From: an uncultured Phycisphaerales bacterium
Lineage (GTDB): Bacteria > Planctomycetota > Phycisphaerae > WQYP01
Assembly (NCBI GenBank): GCA_903845195.1
Contig: CAIMWO010000040.1
Span: forward strand, 1 to 64,000
DNA: 64,000 nt
Direction of reading: 5' to 3'
Shown here: in pieces, positions 25,911 to 34,758 of the stretch
Position numbering within the stretch: the first letter of the stretch is position 1
Layout: the number at the start of each line of letters is the position of its first letter
The notes under the pieces: generated by a model
What the model saw: only the letters and a program-made list of their open reading frames with translations
Told to the model about the DNA's origin: nothing
The model's database searches: none
Translations under genes and position numbers: made by a program

Positions 25911-27698
25911 ATGAGTACGATTTTGGTGGTCGATGATTCTGTATTTTGCCGGGAAGTGGTTTCGCACGCACTGCGCTACGAAGGATACGAAGTGTACGTC
26001 GCGGCCAACGGGCGCGAGGCCCTCGAATTGGTGCAACGTCAGGCCGTGGATTTTATGATCGTGGACAACGAAATGCCGGAGATGGACGGACTCACCTTTC
26101 TGCGATTTGCCAATAAGCTCCCGCAGTGGTGTCAGATTCCCGTCATCATGCTCACGGCCATCTCGGATGAACAAAAGGTGGTTACGGCGCTGCAGTTGGG
26201 CGCGGTCGACTATCTGCTCAAACCGGCGTTCTCGGTCCCGAAACTGCTGGAGCGGCTTCGCAAATGGCTGCCCCTCAAGGAACTCCGGGCATTGTCTCCG
26301 GCAGAGCGGGCTGCCGTCGAGGTATGCACGGCCGTCCATGCACCGCCTGCGGTGATGGCGCCGCCTACGGTCGTCTCCTCCCCAGTCCCTGCGCAAGCTG
26401 CCGGAACATCGGCCGGCGTTCCCGCCTGGCCAAAACTCCTGACCCGAAAAGAAACACTGGATCGGGCCGATCGCATCACCGCCGCCAAGACCATCGCCGG
26501 CGTCGTTTCGGAAATTATGGCCCTGGCCAACTCCCCGCGTGCCGCCCTGTCAGACATGGTCCGCATCATCGAGAGTGACCCCATCCTGGCGACACGCATA
26601 TTGCACCTGGCCAACTCCGCGGCTTACTCCGGCGCACGCACACGCATCACCTCGCTGGAAGATGCCGCGCGCAACATTGGCTCGCGCGGCATCCTGGACA
26701 TGGCCATGTCCGTCGGCATCTTCAATGAGTTTCCCCCCGACGAATCCGACGGCTTCAACAGCATACGCTGCTGGCAACATTCGTTTGCCGTCGCCGACCT
26801 GATGACCCTCCTGGCTCCCAAGCAGGAATCGCAGCACGGCGCCGCGCAACGCCTCACCGGCTTGTGCCACGACCTCGGAGAAATTCTCCTGCGCCAGCAT
26901 TTCACCCCGATGTACGACCAGATCCTCGAATTTTCGGCCATCCACCGCCTGCCGCTGCACGAGGTCGAAGCGACGGCGCTGGGCGTGCGCCATCCGGAAC
27001 TGCTGGGCCGTCTGCTGGCGCACATGGGTTTGCCGGCGACGGTGATGCAGTCCATCCGCGAGTTCCATGAAGCACAATTCTCCGGCCAATATGCCGACCT
27101 GCGCCCGCAGGCCATGGCGCTGCACGTCGCCAATCAGCTTGCCCACGGATTGCTTCTGGCCGCTTCCACGCACGAAACCGTTTCCCCGATCAGCCGCACC
27201 CAATGGCGCTCGCTCGCCGGCGATGGCCCGCCGCCGCTGCTCGATATCGTCAGCAAACGCTCTGAAATCATTGCCTCTACCAACGTCCTCACGCGTCTGC
27301 CCGCCATCGAGGAAAAACGTCTGCTGACACCGATCCTTCCCCGCGCCAGCATGCGCCTCTGGTATTACCGCCCGGAAAATTACGTGGAACTCGATCCTCT
27401 CGGATGTGCACTGTCGTTCCTAAGCGATGTCACGATCTCGCCGCGGCTTCCGCATGAGGGCGAATGGGCCGAACTGGATGGTCTGGTCGTCGTGGGCGTC
27501 CGCGCCGGCGTCGCACCGCTCATTCCCGCAGCGCTCGCACAGGCTTGTGCCGATGCCCAGCGCCCGGAGCTTCCAATTCTCGCACTCTCCGGCCAGGGCG
27601 ATCCCCCGGAATCAGACGGCCCCCTCACGTTCCGCAGCTACCCCATCAGCTTGCGCGATGTGTACGAGTGGATCAAAAACTCAATCGAAGAAATCTGA
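25911..27698 (+). CDS. Response regulator with HDOD domain
   Basis: The N-terminal 120 residues form a receiver domain (LVVDDSVFC, phospho-acceptor Asp near residue 51 in IVDNEMPEMDG, then MLTAISDE and LKPAF). A Pro/Ala linker leads to an HDOD domain at about 185-400 (ALANSPRAALSDMVRIIESDP, HLANSAAYSG, GLCHDLGEILL). A C-terminal region of about 180 residues is unassigned. HDOD proteins are signalling outputs in motility, cell-cycle and stress pathways, often without catalytic activity. The start ATG 25911 follows GGGGA. It is 58 bp downstream of the hybrid kinase and is its likely partner. Confidence 0.88.
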   Translation: MSTILVVDDSVFCREVVSHALRYEGYEVYVAANGREALELVQRQAVDFMIVDNEMPEMDGLTFLRFANKLPQWCQIPVIMLTAISDEQKVVTALQLGAVDYLLKPAFSVPKLLERLRKWLPLKELRALSPAERAAVEVCTAVHAPPAVMAPPTVVSSPVPAQAAGTSAGVPAWPKLLTRKETLDRADRITAAKTIAGVVSEIMALANSPRAALSDMVRIIESDPILATRILHLANSAAYSGARTRITSLEDAARNIGSRGILDMAMSVGIFNEFPPDESDGFNSIRCWQHSFAVADLMTLLAPKQESQHGAAQRLTGLCHDLGEILLRQHFTPMYDQILEFSAIHRLPLHEVEATALGVRHPELLGRLLAHMGLPATVMQSIREFHEAQFSGQYADLRPQAMALHVANQLAHGLLLAASTHETVSPISRTQWRSLAGDGPPPLLDIVSKRSEIIASTNVLTRLPAIEEKRLLTPILPRASMRLWYYRPENYVELDPLGCALSFLSDVTISPRLPHEGEWAELDGLVVVGVRAGVAPLIPAALAQACADAQRPELPILALSGQGDPPESDGPLTFRSYPISLRDVYEWIKNSIEEI

Positions 27699-27745
27699 TC
27701 GCCCCGTCGCGCAGCGTGTTGGCGTCTGTCGAGGCGCGCGTTCAT

Positions 27746-29392
27746 TCAAGGCCCCTTGCCTGGCGCAGTAATGCCGCCGTCGCTCGGTGCGGGACCGGCT
27801 CCACCGCCCCGAGTTGCCGGCGGTGGCATCATCATGTTCATCATCGCCATTTGCCCAGCCTCTGTGAACAGCACAAACGGAGTGCCGACATCCACGTAAA
27901 GATACTTCGCCTCGGCATTAGCCTTGGCGCTCCACGTGATCGCCTGTCCCGCGAGGCTCGTGTGAAGCTGTTTCATTTTTTCCGGTGGCAGCGGCGGCAT
28001 CTGGCCCGAACTTTCCGCCGCGCTCAGGCATGCATCCAGATCAATCGACCCGGTGCACAATTTTGAAATTTCACCCTTGGCCGGAAGCGCCGCGACCGCA
28101 TCGACGTGCTGTCCGTCATCATCTGCAATGGAAAACGTCAGTATTCGTCCGTGCTGTACCACATCAATCGTCGTGAGCTGCTTTCCCTTTACGAGTTGGG
28201 TGAGCCGTGAAATTGCCTGGCCCGCGGCATTCTTATAGCTGGTGAACGCCATCACGTCGCCGTCGCCGCTGTCTTTATTGGCGGCATTGAGTTCGGTGGC
28301 GATTTCCTGCATTTCCTTTGCCGCGTCCACATCATGCCCATACTGATTGACCAGGTAGAGTACGGGTTTTCTGGCGGTGATTTGCACGGCCATCGACTGG
28401 GCATCCGCCCCAGTGAAAAGCTGGACGAATCGAGTCATCGCTGCTCGAATCTTCGGGTTCGCTGCCGCACCGGGCTTCTTGTCCGCAACTGCATCATCGG
28501 GAATCTTGGCCATGAGGGTACTGGCCCAGTTGGCCGCTTCGGCATTGGGATAGGCGATGTGCATCTGTGCCACCACATCAGCCGGAAACGTCGGACAGGG
28601 AAATCTGCGGGCTTCTGCCAGTTCCACCGGCATCAACCAGAGTTCCATGTGAACATTCTTCTCATCTCTGCCGATGGCCAGAGAAAAGCGATCAAATTTG
28701 TTCGCGCAAGATTCAAAAAATTCGATTCCCATCTTCTCGCCCGCGGCCTCGGCGGCGCTGGTCGGGGATTTCTTTGGTCTGGATTCTTCAAACATTGCCT
28801 TCAATTTCGTCGGCGCGACTTTCCGTGCCGCGGCCAAATCCAGCGAGAGCAGCGCCAACCGCCCCGGACGTGTATAGTCCTTCGCGAAAATGTCATCCTT
28901 GATCGCTGCCAGTAAATCCGTCGCGCCCTGGTACATCATCAGATAATTAGCTGTGCGGCGGAATTTGACATTTCCCAGCGAAACCATGTCCGCATGCCCA
29001 TCCGTCACTACGCCGCCCATCTTGGCAAAAGATTCCACCCCGGCCTTGCCCTCCGCCACCGGGAACATGAGCACCGCGCCGTCCTGCGTGGTGATCTTCT
29101 CGCCGCCAATGAAAACCAGGCCGATCGGCTTGTCGCCCTGCAATCCGCCGGGCCCGATGAACGGAAAATTTCCCTCGATCATCGCCCGCGGATCCAGCGG
29201 AATCGGTATGCCCAGATCTGCAATCAGTTTCTTGAGTTCATTGAAGGACGCCACTGAAACGCGTCCGATCGGCGCCGCGCTGGGCGCCGGCCCGGATGCG
29301 GAAGCCTTCGGCTCCTCGGCCCGAGCGGCCAGTGTCCCCGCACCCGCCAGACAGAGCATGATTGCCAGTGAAGTCTTGCGGAAGAGTTTCAT
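27746..29392 (-). CDS. Large exported hypothetical protein
   Basis: The 548-residue product has a signal peptide (SLAIMLCLAGAGTLAARA), a Ser/Ala/Pro linker and a long mature region with few recognisable motifs (PIGLVFIGGEK, GRLALLSLDLAAARK, VVQHGRILTFSIADDDG). It ends in a Met-rich MMNMMMPPP and a Gly/Pro tail. ATG 29392 has AAAGGAG upstream. I recognise the style of a planctomycete periplasmic protein but not the family. It converges with the REC-HDOD gene and is unlikely to be part of that system. Confidence 0.75.
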   Translation of the reverse strand: MKLFRKTSLAIMLCLAGAGTLAARAEEPKASASGPAPSAAPIGRVSVASFNELKKLIADLGIPIPLDPRAMIEGNFPFIGPGGLQGDKPIGLVFIGGEKITTQDGAVLMFPVAEGKAGVESFAKMGGVVTDGHADMVSLGNVKFRRTANYLMMYQGATDLLAAIKDDIFAKDYTRPGRLALLSLDLAAARKVAPTKLKAMFEESRPKKSPTSAAEAAGEKMGIEFFESCANKFDRFSLAIGRDEKNVHMELWLMPVELAEARRFPCPTFPADVVAQMHIAYPNAEAANWASTLMAKIPDDAVADKKPGAAANPKIRAAMTRFVQLFTGADAQSMAVQITARKPVLYLVNQYGHDVDAAKEMQEIATELNAANKDSGDGDVMAFTSYKNAAGQAISRLTQLVKGKQLTTIDVVQHGRILTFSIADDDGQHVDAVAALPAKGEISKLCTGSIDLDACLSAAESSGQMPPLPPEKMKQLHTSLAGQAITWSAKANAEAKYLYVDVGTPFVLFTEAGQMAMMNMMMPPPATRGGGAGPAPSDGGITAPGKGP

Positions 29393-29540
29393 GGTGGGCT
29401 CCTTTCGTGAAACCTGTTGTTGGAGAAATGTTTGTGGCCATGGTAATCCGCGCGCGAATAAATGACGAGAACTCTCTGCTGAATTCTGCCGACAGCCATG
29501 ACTGGAGATGAGTAGTTTGCCGTTCTACTTCCGGCTAAAG

Positions 29541-29611
29541 CTGGGGGACTAGGATTCGAACCTAGACAAACAGAACCAAAATCTGCTGTGCTACCATTAC
29601 ACCATCCCCCA
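29541..29611 (-). tRNA. tRNA-Gln (anticodon TTG)
   Basis: The minus strand folds as a cloverleaf: acceptor TGGGGGA/TCCCCCA, D arm with AATGGTAG, anticodon stem GCAGA/TCTGT with loop TTTTGGT giving anticodon TTG, and T arm CTAGG-TTCGAAT-CCTAG. The discriminator base is G, as usual for tRNA-Gln. The CCA end is not encoded (GCT follows), so it must be added after transcription. It reads CAA codons. Confidence 0.95.
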
Positions 29612-29955
29612 GTGGATGGATGACCGGCGGAAAACGTCTGACACTTGCCGCCGGTCTGTATCGCCTGCATATCGGGGCTTTCCCGTTACTGCAGCCAAGA
29701 CTCCAGATCGTACCCGACACCGCACGCGAGGGTCAATCCGTCACAATCATCACTTTCAACGCCCCCATTCTTCGCCCTCGTGGGAATTACCGGACCTCCC
29801 AGCATAAACCACAAAGTTGAAGAATTTCATTACTCGCCTGCCGAGATCGGAGTATCCTAATAGTGTCGCTCGCATCTCTTCTCGACCAGCCTCGTAGGCT
29901 ATAGTGAGTGGTTTGCCGCATCCTCGCACTCTTGGGCTTCGGAGTCGGTTACCCC
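29612..29955. other. Gap between the tRNA and the CrtC-like gene
   Basis: No convincing gene is present; the short ORFs of the track here overlap in several frames and lack ribosome binding sites. A TATAGT -10-like element at 29900-29905 may serve the CrtC-like gene. Confidence 0.4.
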
Positions 29956-31191
29956 ATGACCTTGCTTCCTTCCAGCCTCTCGTCCCATGTACCCCATGAT
30001 TCCTCCGGGTCAACCGCCGGCATGGCAGGCATGGATCGCGAAACCGCGGCCCTTCGCTGGGCCGATGACGGGCGGCACGTCCTCAAAAATTCCGGCGCCT
30101 ACGAATGGTGGTACTTTGAAGCCATCAGCCCCTCCGGCGACGGCATCGTCTTCGCCCTCTTCGAAGGTCTTCCTTTCCATCCCCAATATCTCGCCCGCAT
30201 CCACCGCCATTCACACCGCCCCGGCGCAACACCGTTCGATCGTCTCGGCCCCGAACTGCTCGCCGCGTATTACCCCGCCGCCTACATCGCCGTCTACCAG
30301 GGCGGCAAACGCGTCGCCCAGTCCCTCAACCTTTTCCCGCCCGGCTCCATCGTCGGCGAACCGCAAATGCCCGATATCCGCATCGGCCCCAACCGCATGA
30401 CCCTCCGTCAGGACGGCACCTTCGGCATCATCGCCCGCGGCTATCCCTTCGATATCGTTCGTGCCCAGCCGCGGCCTTCGCGCGACCAGGTCATCACCGC
30501 CAAACTCACCTTCGCGCCCAGTTTCCCCGGTACCGCGCATGTTCGCAGTTTCCGCCCCAACGGTCCCGACGGCGCCCAGCACACCTGGGTCCTTGCCGCA
30601 CCGCATGGCCGCATGACCGGCAACGTCCAGGTCATCGATAACAAAGAAGGATTCTGCCGCCTTGATGTCCGCATCGACGCCCTCGGCTATCACGATCATG
30701 TCTACGGCCAGGGCGGTCTCGGACAAGGCCTCAACAAAATGCTCTGGGGTTATCTCCAGGGCGATAACTGGACCGCCGCCTGGCATCATTCCGTCCCGCG
30801 CTCCGGCGCCCGCGATCACGCCGACGGCCTGGTCATCTTTGAAAAAGGCGCCCTCCCCGTCGTCCTCGAAGGCCCGTCCGTACGCCTCGAACATCGCCAG
30901 CTCACGCCTTGGTTCCTCGGCCATCCCGAGCAACTCGCCATGCACGGCTCCAACACGCAGGGCCTGCCGATCGAATTTCAAGTCCATAACGATACCATCA
31001 TCGACACTGCCCCCTTCCACACGCGCCTCGCCGCCACCGGCTCGCTCAACATCCCCGGCTATCGCCAGTACGTCGGCCGCGGCAGCACGCACGTCATGAA
31101 CGTCCGCCGCCTGCGCTGGCCCATCCTCTCCGACATTGTCCTCATGGCCGCCACCCCCGTCTCCCGCGACGACCCCCTCTGGTGTGAGTAA
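29956..31191 (+). CDS. Carotenoid 1,2-hydratase (CrtC)/AttH-like lipocalin-fold protein
   Basis: The protein of about 411 residues has GAYEWWYFEA near the N-terminus and GYHDHVYG in the middle, both typical of the CrtC/AttH family of paired lipocalin-like domains. CrtC hydrates the end double bond of acyclic carotenoids, but many relatives have other, unknown substrates. No carotenoid genes are in the window, so hydratase activity is not supported by context. The start is uncertain: GTG 29908, ATG 29956, ATG 30022 and ATG 30031 are possible and none has a strong ribosome binding site. Codon use is strongly C-ending. Confidence 0.75.
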   Translation: MTLLPSSLSSHVPHDSSGSTAGMAGMDRETAALRWADDGRHVLKNSGAYEWWYFEAISPSGDGIVFALFEGLPFHPQYLARIHRHSHRPGATPFDRLGPELLAAYYPAAYIAVYQGGKRVAQSLNLFPPGSIVGEPQMPDIRIGPNRMTLRQDGTFGIIARGYPFDIVRAQPRPSRDQVITAKLTFAPSFPGTAHVRSFRPNGPDGAQHTWVLAAPHGRMTGNVQVIDNKEGFCRLDVRIDALGYHDHVYGQGGLGQGLNKMLWGYLQGDNWTAAWHHSVPRSGARDHADGLVIFEKGALPVVLEGPSVRLEHRQLTPWFLGHPEQLAMHGSNTQGLPIEFQVHNDTIIDTAPFHTRLAATGSLNIPGYRQYVGRGSTHVMNVRRLRWPILSDIVLMAATPVSRDDPLWCE

Positions 31192-31240
31192 CGCACACCC
31201 AACAGGTCGGCACAGGCGCCTTTCCGAATATCAGTTTACC

Positions 31241-31726
31241 TCATCCCCGCGTCTCACTTAGAAGGCGCGGTTGTTCTTGGTTGCCGCCCAGCGCTCGCAA
31301 CATGGCGAGTATCCGCAGCAGATACACCACACTTACCAGCACCACCAGAAATGCCGCCCCCCAGTTTGAATCTCCCCATTCAAATGTCCACCGATACTCC
31401 GCCCCTCCCTGCAGATGGCTCCCCGCCGTCGGCCCGTACCAAATCGCATGGCCGAGGACTGGAATGACCGCGATCGGAATCAGCACATCGTACTTGGAAT
31501 GAAAACGTTTCGTGTCTATTCCATGAGTCGCGCAAACGTTCTTCAACGCCTTGTAGATCCGATATAACACCACCAAGGCGACTATTCCCAGCACGACCAG
31601 CCCGCCGCTAAGACCAGGAAGCGATATGCTCGATGTCTCACCGTGATATTCCCAATGGATGCAGGCCAGCAACAACAAGAAAATGCTGATCCACGGAAGG
31701 TCTTTTACGCGTTGAATAATCGTCAT
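31241..31726 (-). CDS. Hypothetical membrane protein
   Basis: The 161-residue protein has about four hydrophobic helices (ISIFLLLLACIHW, GGLVVLGIVALVVLYRIY, LIPIAVIPVLGHAIWYG, GAAFLVVLVSVVYLLRILAM). ATG 31726 is chosen over the ORF start at 31768 because GGAGGT lies just upstream. No family is recognised. It is followed on the plus side by the end of the CrtC-like gene (convergent). Confidence 0.72.
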   Translation of the reverse strand: MTIIQRVKDLPWISIFLLLLACIHWEYHGETSSISLPGLSGGLVVLGIVALVVLYRIYKALKNVCATHGIDTKRFHSKYDVLIPIAVIPVLGHAIWYGPTAGSHLQGGAEYRWTFEWGDSNWGAAFLVVLVSVVYLLRILAMLRALGGNQEQPRLLSETRG

Positions 31727-31820
31727 GGGTTTACCTCCGGAAATCCCTCGCCTCCCGCGCTTTGTCATCCAACGAGTTTTGTGATCACATCATCCGAGTC
31801 AATAATTGCTCGGGTCCCAT

Positions 31821-33167
31821 TCAGGATTTCGCCGCGGCAAACGCCCCCTTGGCCACGTCGATCGTCGCATCGATATCCCCCTCCGTGTGCGCTGTGGAAA
31901 TAAACCACGACTCAAACTGGCTCGGCGGCAGCATCACGCCGCCATCCAGCATCACCTTGAAAAACCGTGCATACGCCGCCGTATCGCATGCCAGTGCTTC
32001 TGCATAATTTTGCACCACCGGCGAACCTTCCTGCTTCTTACTGGCCGCTTCGTTCTTCAGGAAGAACGGCGTAATCATCGATCCCACCCGCTGCACCGCC
32101 ACCGCTACCCCCGCCGACTTGGCCGCCTCGATCAATCCCGTCTCCATCCGCGCCCCCAGCGCCTCGAGTTGCGAATACGCGTTGCCATCGGCCAGTAATT
32201 CCAGCGTGGCGATCCCCGCCGCCATCGCCAGCGGGTTGCCCGAGAGCGTTCCCGCCTGGTAGATCGGCCCGGCCGGCGAAACCTGGTTCATGATCTCCGC
32301 CTTCGCACCGTACGCGCCCACCGGCAACCCGCCCCCGATGATCTTCCCCAGGCAGGTGATGTCCGGCCGCACGGAGTACAACCCCTGCGCCCCGCCGTAC
32401 GCCACGCGGAATCCCGTCATCACTTCATCAAACAGCAGCATCGCCCCATGCTTGTCGCACAATTCCCGCAAACCCTGCAGATATCCCGCCACCGGCGCTA
32501 CGACCCCGATGTTTCCGCAGATCGGTTCCACCATCACTACCGCTATCCGCGCCCCGTGTTCCGCAAACACCTTCGCTGCCGCTTCCAAATTGTTATACGC
32601 CACCACCAACGTATTGGCCGTCACCGCCTCGGGCACGCCGGGACTCGACGGATGCCCGTGCGTCGTCGCGCCTGATCCCGCCTCCACCAGCAACGCATCG
32701 ACGTGTCCGTGATAGCATCCCGCGGCCTTTACGATCAAATCGCGCTTCGTCACGCCGCGCGCCAGCCGCACGGCGCTCATCGTCGCTTCGGTCCCTGAGT
32801 TCACGAACCGCACCATCGGTACGTGACCCATCGCCTCGGCGATCAGCGCCGCCAATCTTATTTCGGGTTCCGAGTTGCATCCGTAACTCGATCCCTTGTC
32901 GATCTGTTTGGCCACCGCCGCCCGCACGGTAGGGGGGCAATGACCCGCAATCAGCGGCCCATAGCTCATCACGTAATCAATGTACGAATTATTATCCGCA
33001 TCAATCAGCCGCGCGCCCTTCCCCTCCTTGATGAACACCGGCGACATCCCCACCGACTTAAACGACCGCACCGGAGACGATACGCCCCCTGGCATAAGCT
33101 TCACCGCTTCGGCGAATAGCTTCTCGGATTTTGCGTAACGATTCTTGGGTTTCGCGCTCTTGGCCAT
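31821..33167 (-). CDS. hemL: Glutamate-1-semialdehyde 2,1-aminomutase
   Basis: HemL converts glutamate-1-semialdehyde into 5-aminolevulinate, the first dedicated haem precursor in the C5 pathway, using pyridoxal phosphate. The 448-residue protein has LMPGGVSSPVRSF at the start, NSGTEATMSAVRLARG, GCYHGHVDALLVEAGSG, LLFDEVMTGFRV and the PLP lysine in CLGKIIGGGLPVGAYG. Length and motif order are normal. The start ATG has a TATGCT -10 eight bases upstream and no Shine-Dalgarno. No other haem genes are nearby. Confidence 0.96.
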   Translation of the reverse strand: MAKSAKPKNRYAKSEKLFAEAVKLMPGGVSSPVRSFKSVGMSPVFIKEGKGARLIDADNNSYIDYVMSYGPLIAGHCPPTVRAAVAKQIDKGSSYGCNSEPEIRLAALIAEAMGHVPMVRFVNSGTEATMSAVRLARGVTKRDLIVKAAGCYHGHVDALLVEAGSGATTHGHPSSPGVPEAVTANTLVVAYNNLEAAAKVFAEHGARIAVVMVEPICGNIGVVAPVAGYLQGLRELCDKHGAMLLFDEVMTGFRVAYGGAQGLYSVRPDITCLGKIIGGGLPVGAYGAKAEIMNQVSPAGPIYQAGTLSGNPLAMAAGIATLELLADGNAYSQLEALGARMETGLIEAAKSAGVAVAVQRVGSMITPFFLKNEAASKKQEGSPVVQNYAEALACDTAAYARFFKVMLDGGVMLPPSQFESWFISTAHTEGDIDATIDVAKGAFAAAKS

Positions 33168-33175
33168 AGCCCAAA

Positions 33176-33181
33176 AGCATA
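33176..33181 (-). promoter_or_regulatory. -10-like TATGCT, 8 nt before hemL ATG
   Basis: TATGCT on the minus strand ends eight bases before the hemL start codon, leaving room for only a one- or two-base leader. It fits the short-spacing promoter pattern seen elsewhere in the window, though the hexamer is weaker. Confidence 0.35.
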
Positions 33182-33272
33182 CTCGGAACCGCCTTCACCT
33201 GCGAGACCCAACCCGCTCCATGCCCATTGAAGGGAGAAAATCCACCCCTTCCGCCAATCGGCTTCCACGCGT

Positions 33273-33278
33273 TAACAT
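33273..33278 (+). promoter_or_regulatory. -10 element TAACAT, 6 nt before ATG 33285
   Basis: TAACAT is followed by GCTTTC and then the ATG. As at nadD and rdgB, the spacing implies a leaderless transcript. No Shine-Dalgarno is present. Confidence 0.45.
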
Positions 33279-33284
33279 GCTTTC

Positions 33285-34067
33285 ATGAAAGCACTTCCCA
33301 GAAATCTCCTCTTTCTGGCGACCGCCCTGCTCCTGGGCGCCGCAGTCATTATGGGTCTGCGCTGCCCGCATACCACGATCGGCGCGCGGCTCCTCGCGGC
33401 GTTCGAAAAATCGCATCCCTCCCAGCATCTTCGCGCCGCCCTGCCCATTCTCGATGACCTCCCCGACCCCGCCGAAGTTCGACAAATCGCCGCCGAAGAA
33501 TTCACTTCCGGTGTCGGCTACGGTCCCGGTCGCACCGCACTTACCGAAACCGACGATGCCCGCTGGATCGCCGGCCCCGGATTTGAATTCCTCTGGCGAC
33601 CCCATCACCTATCAACCCTGTCCATTGACGACCCCCAATCCCAGCGCCAGCTCGCAGACGCGTTCTACGCCAGCGGCGTTCTCGCCGACAAACCTCATGA
33701 CCTCACCCGCACCGCCCTCAGCGAAATCCACTCCTGGACCGGCGAACAACAATTGCTCCATTGGATTCAGGCCGACCGCGCCCTCCTCGCCCGCACCGAT
33801 GACCCCGTCCGCGCTGCCCGCGAAGCCCTGCTCCTCCTCCAGCCCTCCCCCGACGGCATCATTCTTCATTTCGCCAGCGACCAACACAACTTCTACGCCT
33901 GGTCGCCCGCCGACCAACCCCGCCTCTGCCAACTCGCCGCCTTCGATTCCCGCGGCCAACAACTCTTTCTCGGACACCTCACCCTCATCGAAGACCTTCC
34001 CCCCGCGCGCACCCGCCTCCTCCTCTACACCCTCGCACTCCGCGCTACAAATAATCTTGAGCCTTGA
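33285..34067 (+). CDS. Hypothetical membrane-anchored protein
   Basis: The 260-residue product begins with a basic residue cluster and one hydrophobic helix (LLFLATALLLGAAVIMGL), likely an uncleaved anchor or a signal peptide. The rest is soluble and acidic with no motif I can name (GPGFEFLWRPHHL, SEIHSWTGEQQLLHWIQ). It is leaderless by promoter spacing. It converges with tsaE, 21 bp apart. Confidence 0.68.
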   Translation: MKALPRNLLFLATALLLGAAVIMGLRCPHTTIGARLLAAFEKSHPSQHLRAALPILDDLPDPAEVRQIAAEEFTSGVGYGPGRTALTETDDARWIAGPGFEFLWRPHHLSTLSIDDPQSQRQLADAFYASGVLADKPHDLTRTALSEIHSWTGEQQLLHWIQADRALLARTDDPVRAAREALLLLQPSPDGIILHFASDQHNFYAWSPADQPRLCQLAAFDSRGQQLFLGHLTLIEDLPPARTRLLLYTLALRATNNLEP

Positions 34068-34088
34068 ACCATCATCCGTTCCATTGCG

Positions 34089-34568
34089 TTACCGACCCTC
34101 CGCCCATGCCCGCTCCACTTCCCGCGCCAACCTCACCGCCCCTTCCCCTACGCCCTTCAGCTCAAACACCCGCTCCTCTTCCACGTCGCCCGCTTCAATC
34201 ACCACGTTCAGATAGTCCGCCGGCAATAATCCTGCAATCTTCTCCGCCCACTCCACCACCACCAACCCATCGGATGTCAGCAACTCCTCAAATCCCACCG
34301 CCGCAAAATCATCCGACCCGCTGATCCGGTATGCATCCAGGTGATATACCGGCTTGGACCCCGAATAAATGTTCATCAGCACGTATGTCGGAGACGATAC
34401 CAGCGCCGGGTCATTCACTCCCGCCCCTTGCGCAATTCCCCGGGTCAGGTGCGTCTTTCCCGCCCCCAACGTCCCGTGCAACGCCAGCGTCATATTGACC
34501 GGAGCCAGCCGCCCCAGTAGCTTTCCCAATGCCTCGGTTTCTTCAACACTATGCGTAACCATCTTCAT
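34089..34568 (-). CDS. tsaE: tRNA threonylcarbamoyladenosine biosynthesis ATPase TsaE
   Basis: TsaE is the ATPase that works with TsaB and TsaD to make the t6A modification at position 37 of ANN-decoding tRNAs. The 159-residue protein has the Walker A GTLGAGKTHLTRG, then SSPTYVLMNIY, YHLDAYRI and VVVEWAEKI, the family's conserved motifs. The ATG has a TATTAT -10 six bases upstream. tsaB and tsaD are not in the window. Confidence 0.95.
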   Translation of the reverse strand: MKMVTHSVEETEALGKLLGRLAPVNMTLALHGTLGAGKTHLTRGIAQGAGVNDPALVSSPTYVLMNIYSGSKPVYHLDAYRISGSDDFAAVGFEELLTSDGLVVVEWAEKIAGLLPADYLNVVIEAGDVEEERVFELKGVGEGAVRLAREVERAWAEGR

Positions 34569-34574
34569 GGAAAG

Positions 34575-34580
34575 ATAATA
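34575..34580 (-). promoter_or_regulatory. -10 element TATTAT, 6 nt before tsaE ATG
   Basis: TATTAT on the minus strand is followed by CTTTCC and the tsaE start codon. The spacing is the same six bases found at nadD, rdgB, crcB and the hydrolase gene. Confidence 0.5.
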
Positions 34581-34758
34581 ACGACTTTATGAGTCCTCGA
34601 CAGCCCGCAGCATCCTAAACTTCTACGTGACTTGCTCTCCTCCATGAGATATCGTGGAAGCCACTCCCTCACCCTGACGATAAGATCAAGGCAGTGTGAT
34701 CTCGTGGCACCAACCTCGATGGGGCAACTATCGGCTTGCAGGCAAACTGGAATTGGAA

